Positions 36,127 through 45,117 of a DNA stretch of 64,000 nucleotides are shown in pieces. The stretch covers positions 248,001 through 312,000 of the forward strand of contig JALKAW010000002.1 in assembly GCA_023015825.1 (NCBI GenBank), in the 5' to 3' direction. Every line of letters starts with the position of its first letter. Position 1 is the stretch's first letter. A model generated the notes under the pieces. The model saw only the letters and a list, made by a program, of their open reading frames with translations. It was not told where the DNA came from and searched no databases. The stretch is from Flavobacteriaceae bacterium S0862 (GTDB taxonomy: Bacteria; Bacteroidota; Bacteroidia; Flavobacteriales; Flavobacteriaceae). Both the position numbers and the translations under genes were made by a program.

Positions 36127-36924
36127 TCATTCAAATTTAGAGTTTGAAAGACATGAGTTTTTTGGTCTTCTAGCAAAAGTATGATATTTCTTTGCTTTCA
36201 CAAGTTTTATTTTGTCTTCTAAACCGTTATCTTGTAAAATCTGTCTTGTAAAATCGAACCAAGTCATGGCTTTGCTATCGCAAAAATGTTTAATGCCAAA
36301 GTTTTGGGATTGCCTAAGTATGAGTTTATAAATAAGCTTAGATAAACTTTCAGTATTTGTTGGGCAACCAGTTTGCGCATCGGTAATACATAGTTCCTTT
36401 TCTGTTTTGGACTTATTCAAAATAGTTCTATAGAAATTATGTCCAAATTCTTTTGAATACAACCAGGAGGTTCTAATGATAAAATACTGTTTTAATGTTT
36501 CTTGAATATATTGTTCGCCCAACAATTTTGATTTTCCATATTCGTTAATAGGATTCGGAATATCTTCTATGGTGTAGGGTTTGTCATTTTCGCCATCAAA
36601 TACATAGTCCGTTGATATGTGAATCAAAATAGTATTAGCTTTTTTACAAGTTTCTGTTAAGTATTTAACCGCTTCAGCATTTACTTTAAAAGCTATCTCT
36701 GGTGTTTTTTCAGCTTGTTCTACATTGGTGTAAGCAGCACAGTTTATGCAATAGTCAAAAGTACTGTTTGAAAAGTAGTTTTGAACTTGTTGAATATCTG
36801 TAATATCTAATTCTTTTTTTGTGACAAAAGTGAATTCGATATGGTCTTCATTATTTTTATAAAGTTTTTGAAGCGTTTTTGCTAATTGCCCATTGGCGCC
36901 AGTAACCAAAACGTTTATACTCAT
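36127..36924 (-). CDS. rfbD: dTDP-4-dehydrorhamnose reductase
   Basis: 265 residues. The Rossmann motif is LVTGANGQLAKTLQ, with NCAAYTNVEQAEKTPE and the catalytic YGKSKLLGEQYI. It performs the last step of dTDP-L-rhamnose synthesis, NAD(P)H reduction at C4. It overlaps rfbC by 4 bp. Slightly short of the usual 280-300 residues, but with all core motifs. Confidence 0.94.
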   Translation of the reverse strand: MSINVLVTGANGQLAKTLQKLYKNNEDHIEFTFVTKKELDITDIQQVQNYFSNSTFDYCINCAAYTNVEQAEKTPEIAFKVNAEAVKYLTETCKKANTILIHISTDYVFDGENDKPYTIEDIPNPINEYGKSKLLGEQYIQETLKQYFIIRTSWLYSKEFGHNFYRTILNKSKTEKELCITDAQTGCPTNTESLSKLIYKLILRQSQNFGIKHFCDSKAMTWFDFTRQILQDNGLEDKIKLVKAKKYHTFARRPKNSCLSNSKFE

Positions 36925-37466
36925 TTTAATAGACTTTCAAATGTTGGGAGTTGCTTGTCTTTTTCTGATAAAATGATATTGTTCAATGGGAAATTCCAGT
37001 CTATTTGTAGTGTTGGATCGTTAAATAATAGCCCAGATTCATGATTTTTACTATAATAATTATCGCATTTGTAATTGAAAATAGTCTCGTCTTCTAGTAC
37101 TAGAAATCCATGAGCAAACCCTCTGGGAATAAATAATTGTTTGTGATCAATGCTGTCTAAAATAATCGAAAAATAGTGTCCAAAAGTGTCTGAATTTGGT
37201 CTTATGTCTACACAAACATCTAGTACGCTTCCCTTTATAACTCGAAGTAGCTTTGCTTGTGCAAAATCGCCTGTTTGAAAATGTAAACCTCTCAAAACAC
37301 CTTTATTGGATACAGAATGATTGTCTTGTACAAAATTTACTGATTGGTCAATAGCTTTTTCGAAACTTTTCTTGTTATAGCTTTCAAAAAAGAAACCTCT
37401 GTCATCATGATGTAGTTTAGGTGATATTACAAAGCACCCTTTTAAATGTGTTTCTTCTGCATTCAT
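36921..37466 (-). CDS. rfbC: dTDP-4-dehydrorhamnose 3,5-epimerase
   Basis: 181 residues from ATG 37466. An upstream in-frame ATG-like start would add 12 residues and overlap rfbA, so the internal ATG that leaves 1 bp to rfbA was preferred, matching the usual 180-185 length. Motifs DDRGFFFESYN, GVLRGLHFQ (catalytic histidine) and IPRGFAHGFLVLED are present. It epimerises C3 and C5 of dTDP-4-keto-6-deoxyglucose. Confidence 0.95.
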   Translation of the reverse strand: MNAEETHLKGCFVISPKLHHDDRGFFFESYNKKSFEKAIDQSVNFVQDNHSVSNKGVLRGLHFQTGDFAQAKLLRVIKGSVLDVCVDIRPNSDTFGHYFSIILDSIDHKQLFIPRGFAHGFLVLEDETIFNYKCDNYYSKNHESGLLFNDPTLQIDWNFPLNNIILSEKDKQLPTFESLLK

Positions 37467-37467
37467 G

Positions 37468-38325
37468 TCATACGAGCTGTTCAAGATATTTTCCATAACC
37501 ACTTTTAAGTAATGGCTGTGCTAATTTAAGTAACTGTTCTTTATTGATAAAGCCTTGTTTAAAGGCTGTTTCTTCAATACAACCAATTTTTAAACCTTGT
37601 CGTTCTTCTATAACCTGAACAAATTGAGATGCCTGCATTAAAGAATTGAAAGTTCCTGTGTCTAACCAAGCGGTGCCTTTATCGAGGATTTGCACATTGA
37701 GTTTTCCTTGTTTTAAATATGCTTTATTAACATCTGTAATTTCAAGTTCTCCTCTATGACTAGGTTGAATATTTTTAGCAATCTCTACGATATTATTATC
37801 ATAAAAATAAATGCCAGGAACAGCAAAATTTGATTTTGGTGTTGAAGGTTTTTCTTCAATTGAAATTGCTTTATTGTTGCCGTCGAACTCTACTACACCA
37901 TATCGTTGAGGGTCTTGAACGTGATAAGCAAAAATAACACCTCCATTAGGATTATTATTGGCTTCTAATAACTGGGCTAATCCTGAACCATAAAAAATAT
38001 TATCGCCTAAAATTAAAGCAACTTTGTCACTACCAATAAACGATTCGCCAATTAAAAAAGCTTCGGCTAAACCATTTGGTTCATTTTGAATAGCATATTC
38101 AAAACGACAGCCATAATCTCTCCCATCACCAAGTAGTTCTTTAAACTTAGGAAGATCAATTGGCGTAGAGATAATAAGTATCTCTTTTATTCCCGCGGAC
38201 ATTAGTGTGCTTAAAGGATAATAAATCATAGGTTTGTCGTACACAGGCATCAATTGCTTGCTCACCGCTTTGGTAAGTGGGTACAACCTTGTTCCTGAGC
38301 CTCCTGCGAGTATAATGCCTTTCAT
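37468..38325 (-). CDS. rfbA: Glucose-1-phosphate thymidylyltransferase
   Basis: 285 residues. N-terminal [17 protein letters not shown] (nucleotide-binding), [29 protein letters not shown] and [18 protein letters not shown] are family motifs. It makes dTDP-glucose from dTTP and glucose-1-phosphate, the first step to dTDP-rhamnose. Normally adjacent to rfbB, here it is separated from it by 471 bp holding a four-helix-bundle gene and repeats. Confidence 0.96.
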   Translation of the reverse strand: MKGIILAGGSGTRLYPLTKAVSKQLMPVYDKPMIYYPLSTLMSAGIKEILIISTPIDLPKFKELLGDGRDYGCRFEYAIQNEPNGLAEAFLIGESFIGSDKVALILGDNIFYGSGLAQLLEANNNPNGGVIFAYHVQDPQRYGVVEFDGNNKAISIEEKPSTPKSNFAVPGIYFYDNNIVEIAKNIQPSHRGELEITDVNKAYLKQGKLNVQILDKGTAWLDTGTFNSLMQASQFVQVIEERQGLKIGCIEETAFKQGFINKEQLLKLAQPLLKSGYGKYLEQLV

Positions 38326-38331
38326 AATAAC

Positions 38332-38363
38332 TGTTAAATGGTTATGTGGTTATGTGGTTGAAC
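38332..38363 (+). repeat. Left 8-bp repeat array flanking the four-helix-bundle gene
   Basis: Four consecutive octamers read TGTTAAAT, GGTTATGT, GGTTATGT, GGTTGAAC; the middle two are identical. The array sits 6 bp outside the rfbA start and 6 bp before the end of the four-helix-bundle gene. The same type of octamer (ending GGTT) recurs in opposite orientation on the other side of that gene. Confidence 0.7.
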
Positions 38364-38369
38364 AAAAGG

Positions 38370-38723
38370 TCAATTTAAACTTTTTATTAAACTCGACAAC
38401 ATTTTTCTAATGAAATAGATACGTTTATTTATTATTTCTAATTCATTCAAATATTTTAACCTATATGCTATTTCTAATTGTGTTTCAACTTCAGACAAAG
38501 AACCCAAGGCTATATATAAAAATCTTATGAATTCTTTGTTGCCTCTACGACCAGCACCTTCGGCTATATTTGAAGGTATTGAAACACAAGCTCTTTGCAA
38601 TTGGGATGTAAGACCATACGTTTCCTGAGAAGGAAAACTTTCAGAAACCTTATAAATCACAATGACCAAATCCATAGCTTCTTGCCATACTTTCAAATCT
38701 TTATGTGATGTTATTTGATTCAT
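38370..38723 (-). CDS. Four-helix-bundle protein (S23/Avd-like)
   Basis: 117 residues, the family's usual size. It starts DLKVWQEAMDLVIVIYKVSESFP and contains the hallmark QLQRACVSIPSNIAEGAGR, then FIRFLYIALGSLSEVETQLEIA. The fold is that of 23S rRNA intervening-sequence proteins and of the Avd accessory protein of diversity-generating retroelements; no reverse transcriptase or rRNA gene is nearby. It is inserted between rfbA and rfbB and bracketed by inverted 8-bp repeat arrays, which suggests a mobile or recently acquired unit. Molecular function is unknown. Avd-type pentamers bind nucleic acid. Confidence 0.9.
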   Translation of the reverse strand: MNQITSHKDLKVWQEAMDLVIVIYKVSESFPSQETYGLTSQLQRACVSIPSNIAEGAGRRGNKEFIRFLYIALGSLSEVETQLEIAYRLKYLNELEIINKRIYFIRKMLSSLIKSLN

Positions 38724-38750
38724 TAACTAGATTAAATTCTTAAGATCTAT

Positions 38751-38798
38751 AACTTCCTAGTTATTTAACTTTATAACCTTTTAACCATGTAACCTTTT
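38751..38798 (-). repeat. Right 8-bp repeat array flanking the four-helix-bundle gene
   Basis: On the plus strand octamers AACTTCCT, AGTTATTT, AACTTTAT, AACCTTTT, AACCATGT, AACCTTTT follow in register. On the minus strand they read as units ending in GGTT or AGTT, so the array is an inverted counterpart of 38332-38363. It ends inside the rfbB stop codon. Confidence 0.65.
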
Positions 38799-39804
38799 AC
38801 TTCTTATATTTCTTTAAATACCACTCCACCGTTTTTCTAATTCCTGTTTCAAAGTTCTCAGATGCTTTCCAGCCCAATTCTGTTTCAATTTTTGAAGCAT
38901 CAATGGCATATCTAAAATCGTGTCCTGGCCTATCTTTCACAAATGTTATTTGTTCTTTATAAGATAGTTTATCAGGCAATACCTCATCTAATATATTGCA
39001 TATTGTATGAGCAATATAAAGATTATTACGTTCGTTTTTGCCTCCTATATTATATACCTCTCCTGATGTCCCTTTTTGAAATACCAAATCAATACCAACA
39101 CAATGATCTAATACATACAGCCAATCACGAACATTTAGACCATCTCCATAAATAGGTATGTTTTCACCTCGAATTGCTTTTCTAATAATGGTTGGGATTA
39201 ATTTTTCATCATGTTGTTTTGGGCCATAATTATTTGAGCAATTAGTGGTTACTACATTTAATCCATATGTGTGAAAATAGCTTCGCACTACAAAATCAGA
39301 CGATGCTTTTGAAGCGCTATAAGGACTGTTAGGCGCATAAGATGTGTCTTCGGTAAATAATCCCGTTTTTCCTAATGTGCCAAACACCTCATCGGTTGAA
39401 ATATGATGAAAACGACAATTCTCATAGTTTTCCTTTACTTTAAAAGGCGCATCCATCCAGTGGTTTTTTGCAGCATCTATAAGGTTAAACGTCCCTAAAA
39501 CATTTGTTTTAATAAATTCGTCTGGTTTTTCAATAGAATTATCTACATGAGATTCTGCAGCAAAATGAATGACTCCTTTAAAATCGTAAGTATCAAACAG
39601 GTTTTCAATTAAGGCTCTGTCGCAAATATCTCCTTTTACAAAGGTATAGCGCTCATTGTTCTCTACTTCTTTTAAATTAGAAAGCTCGCCTGCATACGTA
39701 AGCTTATCAAGGTTAACAAGATGATAATCTTTGTGTTGATCTAAAAAATACGGAATAAAATTAGAGCCAATAAATCCCGCTCCACCTGTAATTAAAATAT
39801 TCAT
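38797..39804 (-). CDS. rfbB: dTDP-glucose 4,6-dehydratase
   Basis: 335 residues. The NAD motif is ITGGAGFIGSNFIPYF, with the catalytic HISTDEVFGTLG and YSASKASSDFVVRSY (YxxxK), and NNYGPKQHDEKLIPT. It dehydrates dTDP-glucose to dTDP-4-keto-6-deoxyglucose. It is the upstream member of the rhamnose set and lies 3 bp after the Wzz-like gene. Confidence 0.96.
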   Translation of the reverse strand: MNILITGGAGFIGSNFIPYFLDQHKDYHLVNLDKLTYAGELSNLKEVENNERYTFVKGDICDRALIENLFDTYDFKGVIHFAAESHVDNSIEKPDEFIKTNVLGTFNLIDAAKNHWMDAPFKVKENYENCRFHHISTDEVFGTLGKTGLFTEDTSYAPNSPYSASKASSDFVVRSYFHTYGLNVVTTNCSNNYGPKQHDEKLIPTIIRKAIRGENIPIYGDGLNVRDWLYVLDHCVGIDLVFQKGTSGEVYNIGGKNERNNLYIAHTICNILDEVLPDKLSYKEQITFVKDRPGHDFRYAIDASKIETELGWKASENFETGIRKTVEWYLKKYKK

Positions 39805-39807
39805 TTA

Positions 39808-40887
39808 TTACTGTACTTTGTCTTTGTATCGCTCAAGGAATCTAATAAACTCCATTAATAATAAGATTAAGTATAAAATACCTGATATTTTTATAGCTAA
39901 AGCAACTGTCCAAGATGTTTCGATACCAAAAAGTTTAGCTTGGTTATCTATCGTACCATCACCATTTTGGATGGAAATAACTTCAATAATTTCTTCTAAG
40001 TTTTTTCGTTTTAACTTATTCTCTACTAATTCTCTCTTTAATTCTAAATCCTCAATAAAAAGCTCATATTCCTTGGTAATATTTTTATCTTTTGCATCAC
40101 CTACAGTAATGCTTGTAGTTGCTCCAGAAGGAGTGTCTTCTACTGATTTTTCTAATACATTCTTGTAGACCTCCTGTAGGGCTTTAGATTCCGTTAAAGC
40201 TGATAAAATAACACTATCTTTACTGTTTAAGTCTCCAATTAATTTTTCTTTTTCTTTTTTATAAAACTCACTATTTTCAATACTTTCAACAATATTTAGT
40301 AAAGTTTGGTTGAAATTAGTCTTCACTGATGACTTAAGGGTGAGTTTTTGAATATCATAGTCGTAGTCTTTTGAATTCTCAATAAACTCTTTAAACTCAA
40401 TTTCACTTGCCCTTGCCGAGTCCAGCTCTTTAGTGTATTCGTCAAATAAAATCATTTTTTGGTTTTCAGTAAGGTTTGATTCCATTACTAGTTCTGTGAT
40501 TTTACTAGCCTGTTTAACTGGTAGTTTAAAAATTTTGGAAATCTCAACCGAGTCTTTTTGTCCTATTAATGAATTATAGTATTGAATTGTATTATTCAAG
40601 TGTTCACCCGTGTTATAATTCTGTCTTAAAACAATAGTTGATTCATAAATAGGTGTCTCTGTCAATTTCTTTAAAAAACCAAGTCCAACTCCTACTAATA
40701 AGGCTATAACCAGTTTAATAAAGTGCTTTTTCGTGAAAAACACAACCCATACAAATGCTAAAAAAAACTTATTAAAAATACTGCCAATAAATCTAAAAAA
40801 TCGATCAAAGGCATTGCCAATGAGTTTAAACAATTGTCCTAAATCAATCTCTTCGGATGGTTGCTGTTCTGGTAGATTTGTACTCAT
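39808..40887 (-). CDS. Wzz-like chain-length or co-polymerase protein
   Basis: 359 residues. Two membrane helices near residues 54-74 (FIKLVIALLVGVGLGFL) and 328-348 (VALAIKISGILYLILLL) enclose a long periplasmic domain rich in coiled-coil helices, the topology of Wzz proteins. After the first helix comes the typical IYESTIVLRQNYN region. The N-terminal 50 residues contain an additional aromatic amphipathic stretch. No tyrosine kinase domain is attached. It probably sets chain length for the Wzy-dependent polymer. Confidence 0.75.
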   Translation of the reverse strand: MSTNLPEQQPSEEIDLGQLFKLIGNAFDRFFRFIGSIFNKFFLAFVWVVFFTKKHFIKLVIALLVGVGLGFLKKLTETPIYESTIVLRQNYNTGEHLNNTIQYYNSLIGQKDSVEISKIFKLPVKQASKITELVMESNLTENQKMILFDEYTKELDSARASEIEFKEFIENSKDYDYDIQKLTLKSSVKTNFNQTLLNIVESIENSEFYKKEKEKLIGDLNSKDSVILSALTESKALQEVYKNVLEKSVEDTPSGATTSITVGDAKDKNITKEYELFIEDLELKRELVENKLKRKNLEEIIEVISIQNGDGTIDNQAKLFGIETSWTVALAIKISGILYLILLLMEFIRFLERYKDKVQ

Positions 40888-40890
40888 AAC

Positions 40891-42579
40891 TTATGAATTA
40901 AATATTTGTTCTAAAATTTTACGTGTTATTAAATATGTTGGTCTAACACCACTTGTTCCTAAACCTCCTGAAGCTAAAGTGCTTCCTGTTTCTAAAGGAT
41001 TATCACTTGCATAATAGGCATATCTCACTTTAACATTTGGATTGATACTTTTTCTAATTCTTGCTGCCGATTGAATGGCTTTTTGATAATGCGCTCCTTC
41101 CATTTCCAGTCCAATAACATCCCAAGTTGAATCATGAAAAAACTTTAATATCTCCTTGTTTTGAAGTGATGTTCCCAATACTGTTATCATTGCTCCCTCA
41201 TAAACATTAACACCTTGTCCTTCGACATCTTCTTTACATAACTCGTTTGTAAAAGGATAATTGTCTGCAGTGCCTTCAAAAATATGCGCTGAAGGAATCA
41301 TAATATCTCCTTTACCTCCTTCTAAAATGCCTGCTTTACCCATAATTGAAATCGACTCAACATTCATGTGCGTTTTATTATCTCCATTTTCGTAAGGCTT
41401 CAAGAATTCGTCAATAGTCTCAAATGCTTGCTCACCAAAAGCATAATCCATCACGAATATAACTGGTTTTTTCGATTTAAGATTGTCTTTATTAATTTTT
41501 AAATCCAAAGAATCTAAATTAATTTTTGCTGTATCAAAAATTTGAACATCAATATTGGTCCCTGATGTATCTTTAATAAAAATCATCCCATATTTAGACG
41601 CTTCCTGCCTAACTTTACTTCGTAAGGCTTCACTATTATTCTGGCTTAAAGCTTCATAAACCTGAAAAATATCTTTCTTTGAAGCTTCTGTTTTTAACGC
41701 CTTTGGAGTATGGAGCGTATTCATTACACTATGTAAATTTGCACTAATAACGTGTATTGGTCGATCCAATAAGTTATTTTTCTTGAGAGCTTCTTTAATG
41801 TTGTTTGCCCAAATTTCTCCATGAATATGGTGTCCTAATCGTTCTCTTAAAACTGGACTAAAGGTTACTGTTCTTTTTGTGTTATTAATAACTTCTTCTA
41901 TAGCTAGTTTGCCCAGCCAATAGACAATTTGTAGGAGTCGCTCAGGTTGCTTTTTTGTAGCAAACAAATGATATGTATGAGTGAGCTCTTCAAAAGTTCG
42001 ACCTAAAATATTAGCTGTATGTGTTATGGCGATTTCGCGTTCGTTTTGAGTTAGTTTTTTTGTTGACAAAACTGCTTTTTCCAATTTAACCCAATCACGT
42101 GTTGTATCTCCTTTTTCGTTAATCAATACACGCTTACTAATTTTATGTGACTCTATAAACAAAAAGGTTAAATGCGTTAAAATATCATAGATTTCTGAGC
42201 GTCCTCTAGTAATCTCAATATTCATTTGTTCTTCATCTATACGATAACAATTACGTCTCCTTTTAGGTGGAATAATGACTTCAAAATGTGACTTGCCATA
42301 GCCCTCATCGCTAGTTAGATTTATAAATCTACATTCTTCAATACCAATTGGAAGCCTATCTATAACATACAATAATCCATTTAATTCTGCTTTCTCTTCA
42401 GCAATAGAACCATAAATTTCTGGTCTTAAAAGCAAAAGAGCTTCTCTAAGGGTTTCGCCTGAAACTCCCATGGGTTTGTAAAACCCACGATTAAATAAAT
42501 GGCGCATTGTAATGTACATTCGCTCTATAGCGCTTGAACTTTCTTGTGCTCTTGTTCTTCCTTGGTGTTTTTTACTCAT
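40891..42579 (-). CDS. DUF6909 family protein with nucleoside phosphorylase-like C-terminus
   Basis: 562 residues, no signal peptide. The C-terminal 200 residues contain KPVIFVMDYAFGEQAFETI, GKAGILEGGKGDIMIP and VIGLEMEGAHYQKAIQSA, which resemble the purine/MTA nucleosidase fold, where the MExxA glutamate binds the ribose. The N-terminal 300 residues are helical and unfamiliar. It matches the proteins labelled DUF6909 in Flavobacteria. It is between the GH3 gene and the Wzz-like gene. A nucleoside or nucleotide-sugar activity is inferred from fold likeness only. Confidence 0.65.
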   Translation of the reverse strand: MSKKHQGRTRAQESSSAIERMYITMRHLFNRGFYKPMGVSGETLREALLLLRPEIYGSIAEEKAELNGLLYVIDRLPIGIEECRFINLTSDEGYGKSHFEVIIPPKRRRNCYRIDEEQMNIEITRGRSEIYDILTHLTFLFIESHKISKRVLINEKGDTTRDWVKLEKAVLSTKKLTQNEREIAITHTANILGRTFEELTHTYHLFATKKQPERLLQIVYWLGKLAIEEVINNTKRTVTFSPVLRERLGHHIHGEIWANNIKEALKKNNLLDRPIHVISANLHSVMNTLHTPKALKTEASKKDIFQVYEALSQNNSEALRSKVRQEASKYGMIFIKDTSGTNIDVQIFDTAKINLDSLDLKINKDNLKSKKPVIFVMDYAFGEQAFETIDEFLKPYENGDNKTHMNVESISIMGKAGILEGGKGDIMIPSAHIFEGTADNYPFTNELCKEDVEGQGVNVYEGAMITVLGTSLQNKEILKFFHDSTWDVIGLEMEGAHYQKAIQSAARIRKSINPNVKVRYAYYASDNPLETGSTLASGGLGTSGVRPTYLITRKILEQIFNS

Positions 42580-42606
42580 ATAACTTATTTAACCTACAAA
42601 GATACA

Positions 42607-44127
42607 CTATTTAACTAAATTGCTCTTATAAAGAGCGTCTGCTATCTTCCTGTCATTGGACAATCTGGGTAATTTGTTTTGTCCTCCAAGTTTTCCGACC
42701 GATTTCATATAATCTTTAAATCCTTCATGTTTTACTGCCGTAATTTTTAAAGGCTGAAGTACCTTACCTTGAATTAAGTCCTTATAATATGAGTTCTGGT
42801 TTTGAAGGGATTCATCTATTTTGCTTGCCAATGTCTCTAAGTTATCTGCTTCTTTTTCAAATTCAACAAACCATTCGTGGTAAGGTAAGCCTTGATCCGG
42901 ATTTATTTGAGGTGCTACTGTAAACTCTGAAACCAAAATGTTATTATTATGGCTTGTTGCTTCTTGAAGTGCTTGTTCCACTTCTTTTGCTATGACATGT
43001 TCTCCAAAGGCTGAAATATAATGTTTGATACGGCCAGAAACTATTACCCTATAAGGCTTTAAAGAGGTAAATTCTACTGTATCGCCAATGTTATATGCCC
43101 AAAGACCAGCGTTTGTCGAAATAATCATGACATAATTAACACCCAGCTCCACATCTTTAAGTGTCATTCGTTTTGGGTAGTCGCTAAAAAAATCATCTGC
43201 TTTTATAAACTCGTAAAAAATACCAGAATTTAATTGCAGCAACATGCCTTTTTCATTCTGTTTGTCTTGAAATGCAAAAAAGCCTTCGCTTGCTGGATAT
43301 AACTCAATACTATCAACTTTTCGACCTATTAAGCTTTCAAATTTTGCTCTATAAGGCTCATAGTTAACACCACCAAAAATGAATAGGTTGAAATTTTTAA
43401 AAATATCGCCTATTTTTTTGTTGGTGCGTTGTTGAAGTCGTTCAAAATACATTTGTACCCAAGAAGGAATACCACTAATAATGGTCATGTCTTCGTTTAG
43501 GGTTTCATCTACAATAGCTTCCACTTTGGTTTCCCAATCTTCAATACAGTTGGTCTCCCAACTTGGCATTCGGTTTTTTTGAAGGTATTTAGGAACATAA
43601 TGTGCTACAATCCCTGAAAGGCGTCCAAGTTTTATTCCGTTTTTTTCCTCTAGAATTGGACTTCCTTGTAAAAAAATCATTTTGCCATTTATAAAACTCG
43701 TTTTACCAGTTTCTGCTACATACATCAAAATAGCATTTCTAGCGGCTTCGGTATGCGAAGGCATGCTTTCCTTAGTAATTGGAATATACTTAGAGCCTGA
43801 GGTTGTTCCTGAGGTTTTTGCAAAATATATAGGTTTTCCTTTCCAAAGGATGTTTTCTTCTCCTTGGACAACCCTATCAACATAATCTTTTAATGCTTCA
43901 TAATCTCTTACCGGAACTCGTTTTACAAAATCTTCATATGAATTAATGCTAATGAAATCATGGTCTTTACCAAAAACTGTAGGCGTAGCCGATGAAATTA
44001 GTTGTTGAAAAACCTTTTGTTGTGTTTTTATTGGATTATTTGCCCATTTATTAACTTTTTTTTGAATTTGTTTTGCAAATGGTTTTGCTAATAACGCTTT
44101 TAGAGATGTGATTTTTGCGATGTTCAT
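42607..44127 (-). CDS. GH3 auxin-responsive promoter family protein (acyl-adenylating)
   Basis: 506 residues. The ATP-binding loop IYFAKTSGTTSGSKYIP (about 103-119), ELYPASEGFFAFQ and the YxxGDxVEFT-like YNIGDTVEFTSL motif identify the GH3 branch of the ANL superfamily. Plant members join amino acids to acyl hormones. Bacterial functions are mostly unknown. It starts directly at the end of the M23 peptidase gene (no gap) and is the second gene of the long minus-strand run. Confidence 0.9.
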   Translation of the reverse strand: MNIAKITSLKALLAKPFAKQIQKKVNKWANNPIKTQQKVFQQLISSATPTVFGKDHDFISINSYEDFVKRVPVRDYEALKDYVDRVVQGEENILWKGKPIYFAKTSGTTSGSKYIPITKESMPSHTEAARNAILMYVAETGKTSFINGKMIFLQGSPILEEKNGIKLGRLSGIVAHYVPKYLQKNRMPSWETNCIEDWETKVEAIVDETLNEDMTIISGIPSWVQMYFERLQQRTNKKIGDIFKNFNLFIFGGVNYEPYRAKFESLIGRKVDSIELYPASEGFFAFQDKQNEKGMLLQLNSGIFYEFIKADDFFSDYPKRMTLKDVELGVNYVMIISTNAGLWAYNIGDTVEFTSLKPYRVIVSGRIKHYISAFGEHVIAKEVEQALQEATSHNNNILVSEFTVAPQINPDQGLPYHEWFVEFEKEADNLETLASKIDESLQNQNSYYKDLIQGKVLQPLKITAVKHEGFKDYMKSVGKLGGQNKLPRLSNDRKIADALYKSNLVK

Positions 44128-44997
44128 TTATTCAAAATCTATAAAAGTAGTTGGGTCAATTGGGTAGCCGTCTGTCCAAAGCTCAAAGTGTAAATGCGGA
44201 CCAGTTGTAAGCTCTCCTGCATCTCCTGAAATAGCTATTACTTCACCTGCTTTAACTAAGTCGCCTTGCTCTTTGGTTAATGAGGCATTGTGTTTATATG
44301 CCGAGATGAGTCCGTTACCATGGTCTATAATCACTACATAACCTGTTTGTGTAGTCCATTCGGCTAAAACAACTACACCGTCTGCAGCTGCCTTAACAGG
44401 TGTGCCTTTAGCAACAACAATATCTACGGCATAATGCTTTTCTTTAACGTTATAACCTTCACTTATGGTGCCTGTTACTGGTGGGAATAATACAAAGTTT
44501 ACTTTTGAAGTTGCAGATTCAAAAAGGTTATATTTATCTTCCTTATTCACCTTTTCTCTAAGTAGTGAATCTTCTGTCGATGGGTTTAAATTGTATTCAA
44601 TGGCTTCTTGTTCAGCGGCTTTAATAATGGAATCCTTATTGAATTCTACGGTGGCAACATCACCTTTTAAAACACGTTTAATAGATTCTAAATACTGTTC
44701 GTTCATTGTAATAACTTGTTGTAGCGAATCTGTTTTAAAGTTAAGGTTTGTTGCTTCTTTTTTTAATTTGGTTGATGAATACCCAGGAATATATTCTCTT
44801 ATTGGAGTAAACGCAATTAGAATTGTAGTTAAAACTATTAAAACGATAGCCGATAAAGACATGATAACAAATACATTTAGCCTTGTTAACTTAATGGCGA
44901 AACGTTCCTCAAAAGTATCCTCATTAAGTATAACTAATCGATACTTGTGTAGTAATTTTTTGGCTAACTTTTTTTGTTTCTTTTTTTTGTTTGACAT
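44128..44997 (-). CDS. M23 family metallopeptidase, membrane anchored
   Basis: 289 residues. A basic cytoplasmic start (KKKKQKKLAKK) and one membrane helix (about 40-64) precede a coiled-coil linker and a C-terminal LytM domain with KHYAVDIVVAKGTPV, VVIIDHGNGLISAYKH and GPHLHFELW. The zinc ligands H...D and HxH are intact, so it is probably an active peptidoglycan endopeptidase in the periplasm. First gene of the minus-strand run that includes the polysaccharide locus, divergent from tatA. Confidence 0.9.
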   Translation of the reverse strand: MSNKKKKQKKLAKKLLHKYRLVILNEDTFEERFAIKLTRLNVFVIMSLSAIVLIVLTTILIAFTPIREYIPGYSSTKLKKEATNLNFKTDSLQQVITMNEQYLESIKRVLKGDVATVEFNKDSIIKAAEQEAIEYNLNPSTEDSLLREKVNKEDKYNLFESATSKVNFVLFPPVTGTISEGYNVKEKHYAVDIVVAKGTPVKAAADGVVVLAEWTTQTGYVVIIDHGNGLISAYKHNASLTKEQGDLVKAGEVIAISGDAGELTTGPHLHFELWTDGYPIDPTTFIDFE

Positions 44998-45088
44998 TCT
45001 TGCGCTAAATTAATTAAAATTATACGTACAACGCATTTTACAATATGCTAAAGTTTGCTTTTAAACGTATTTTTTAAAGTTTAATTAC

Positions 45089-45096
45089 TAACTTTG
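45089..45096 (+). promoter_or_regulatory. Predicted -7 element for tatA
   Basis: TAACTTTG matches TAnnTTTG, 21 bp before the tatA ATG. No clear -33 element was found. Confidence 0.45.
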
Positions 45097-45117
45097 CTTT
45101 ATTAAACAAAAAAACAG

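Noticed and set aside
38332-38798. CRISPR array or diversity-generating retroelement around the four-helix-bundle gene
   Set aside because: The repeats are 8 bp without spacers, and there is no reverse transcriptase, template/variable repeat pair or cas gene.
44465-45013. 182-codon plus-strand frame antisense to the M23 peptidase
   Set aside because: The opposite strand encodes a complete LytM protein with intact motifs, so this frame is a shadow.
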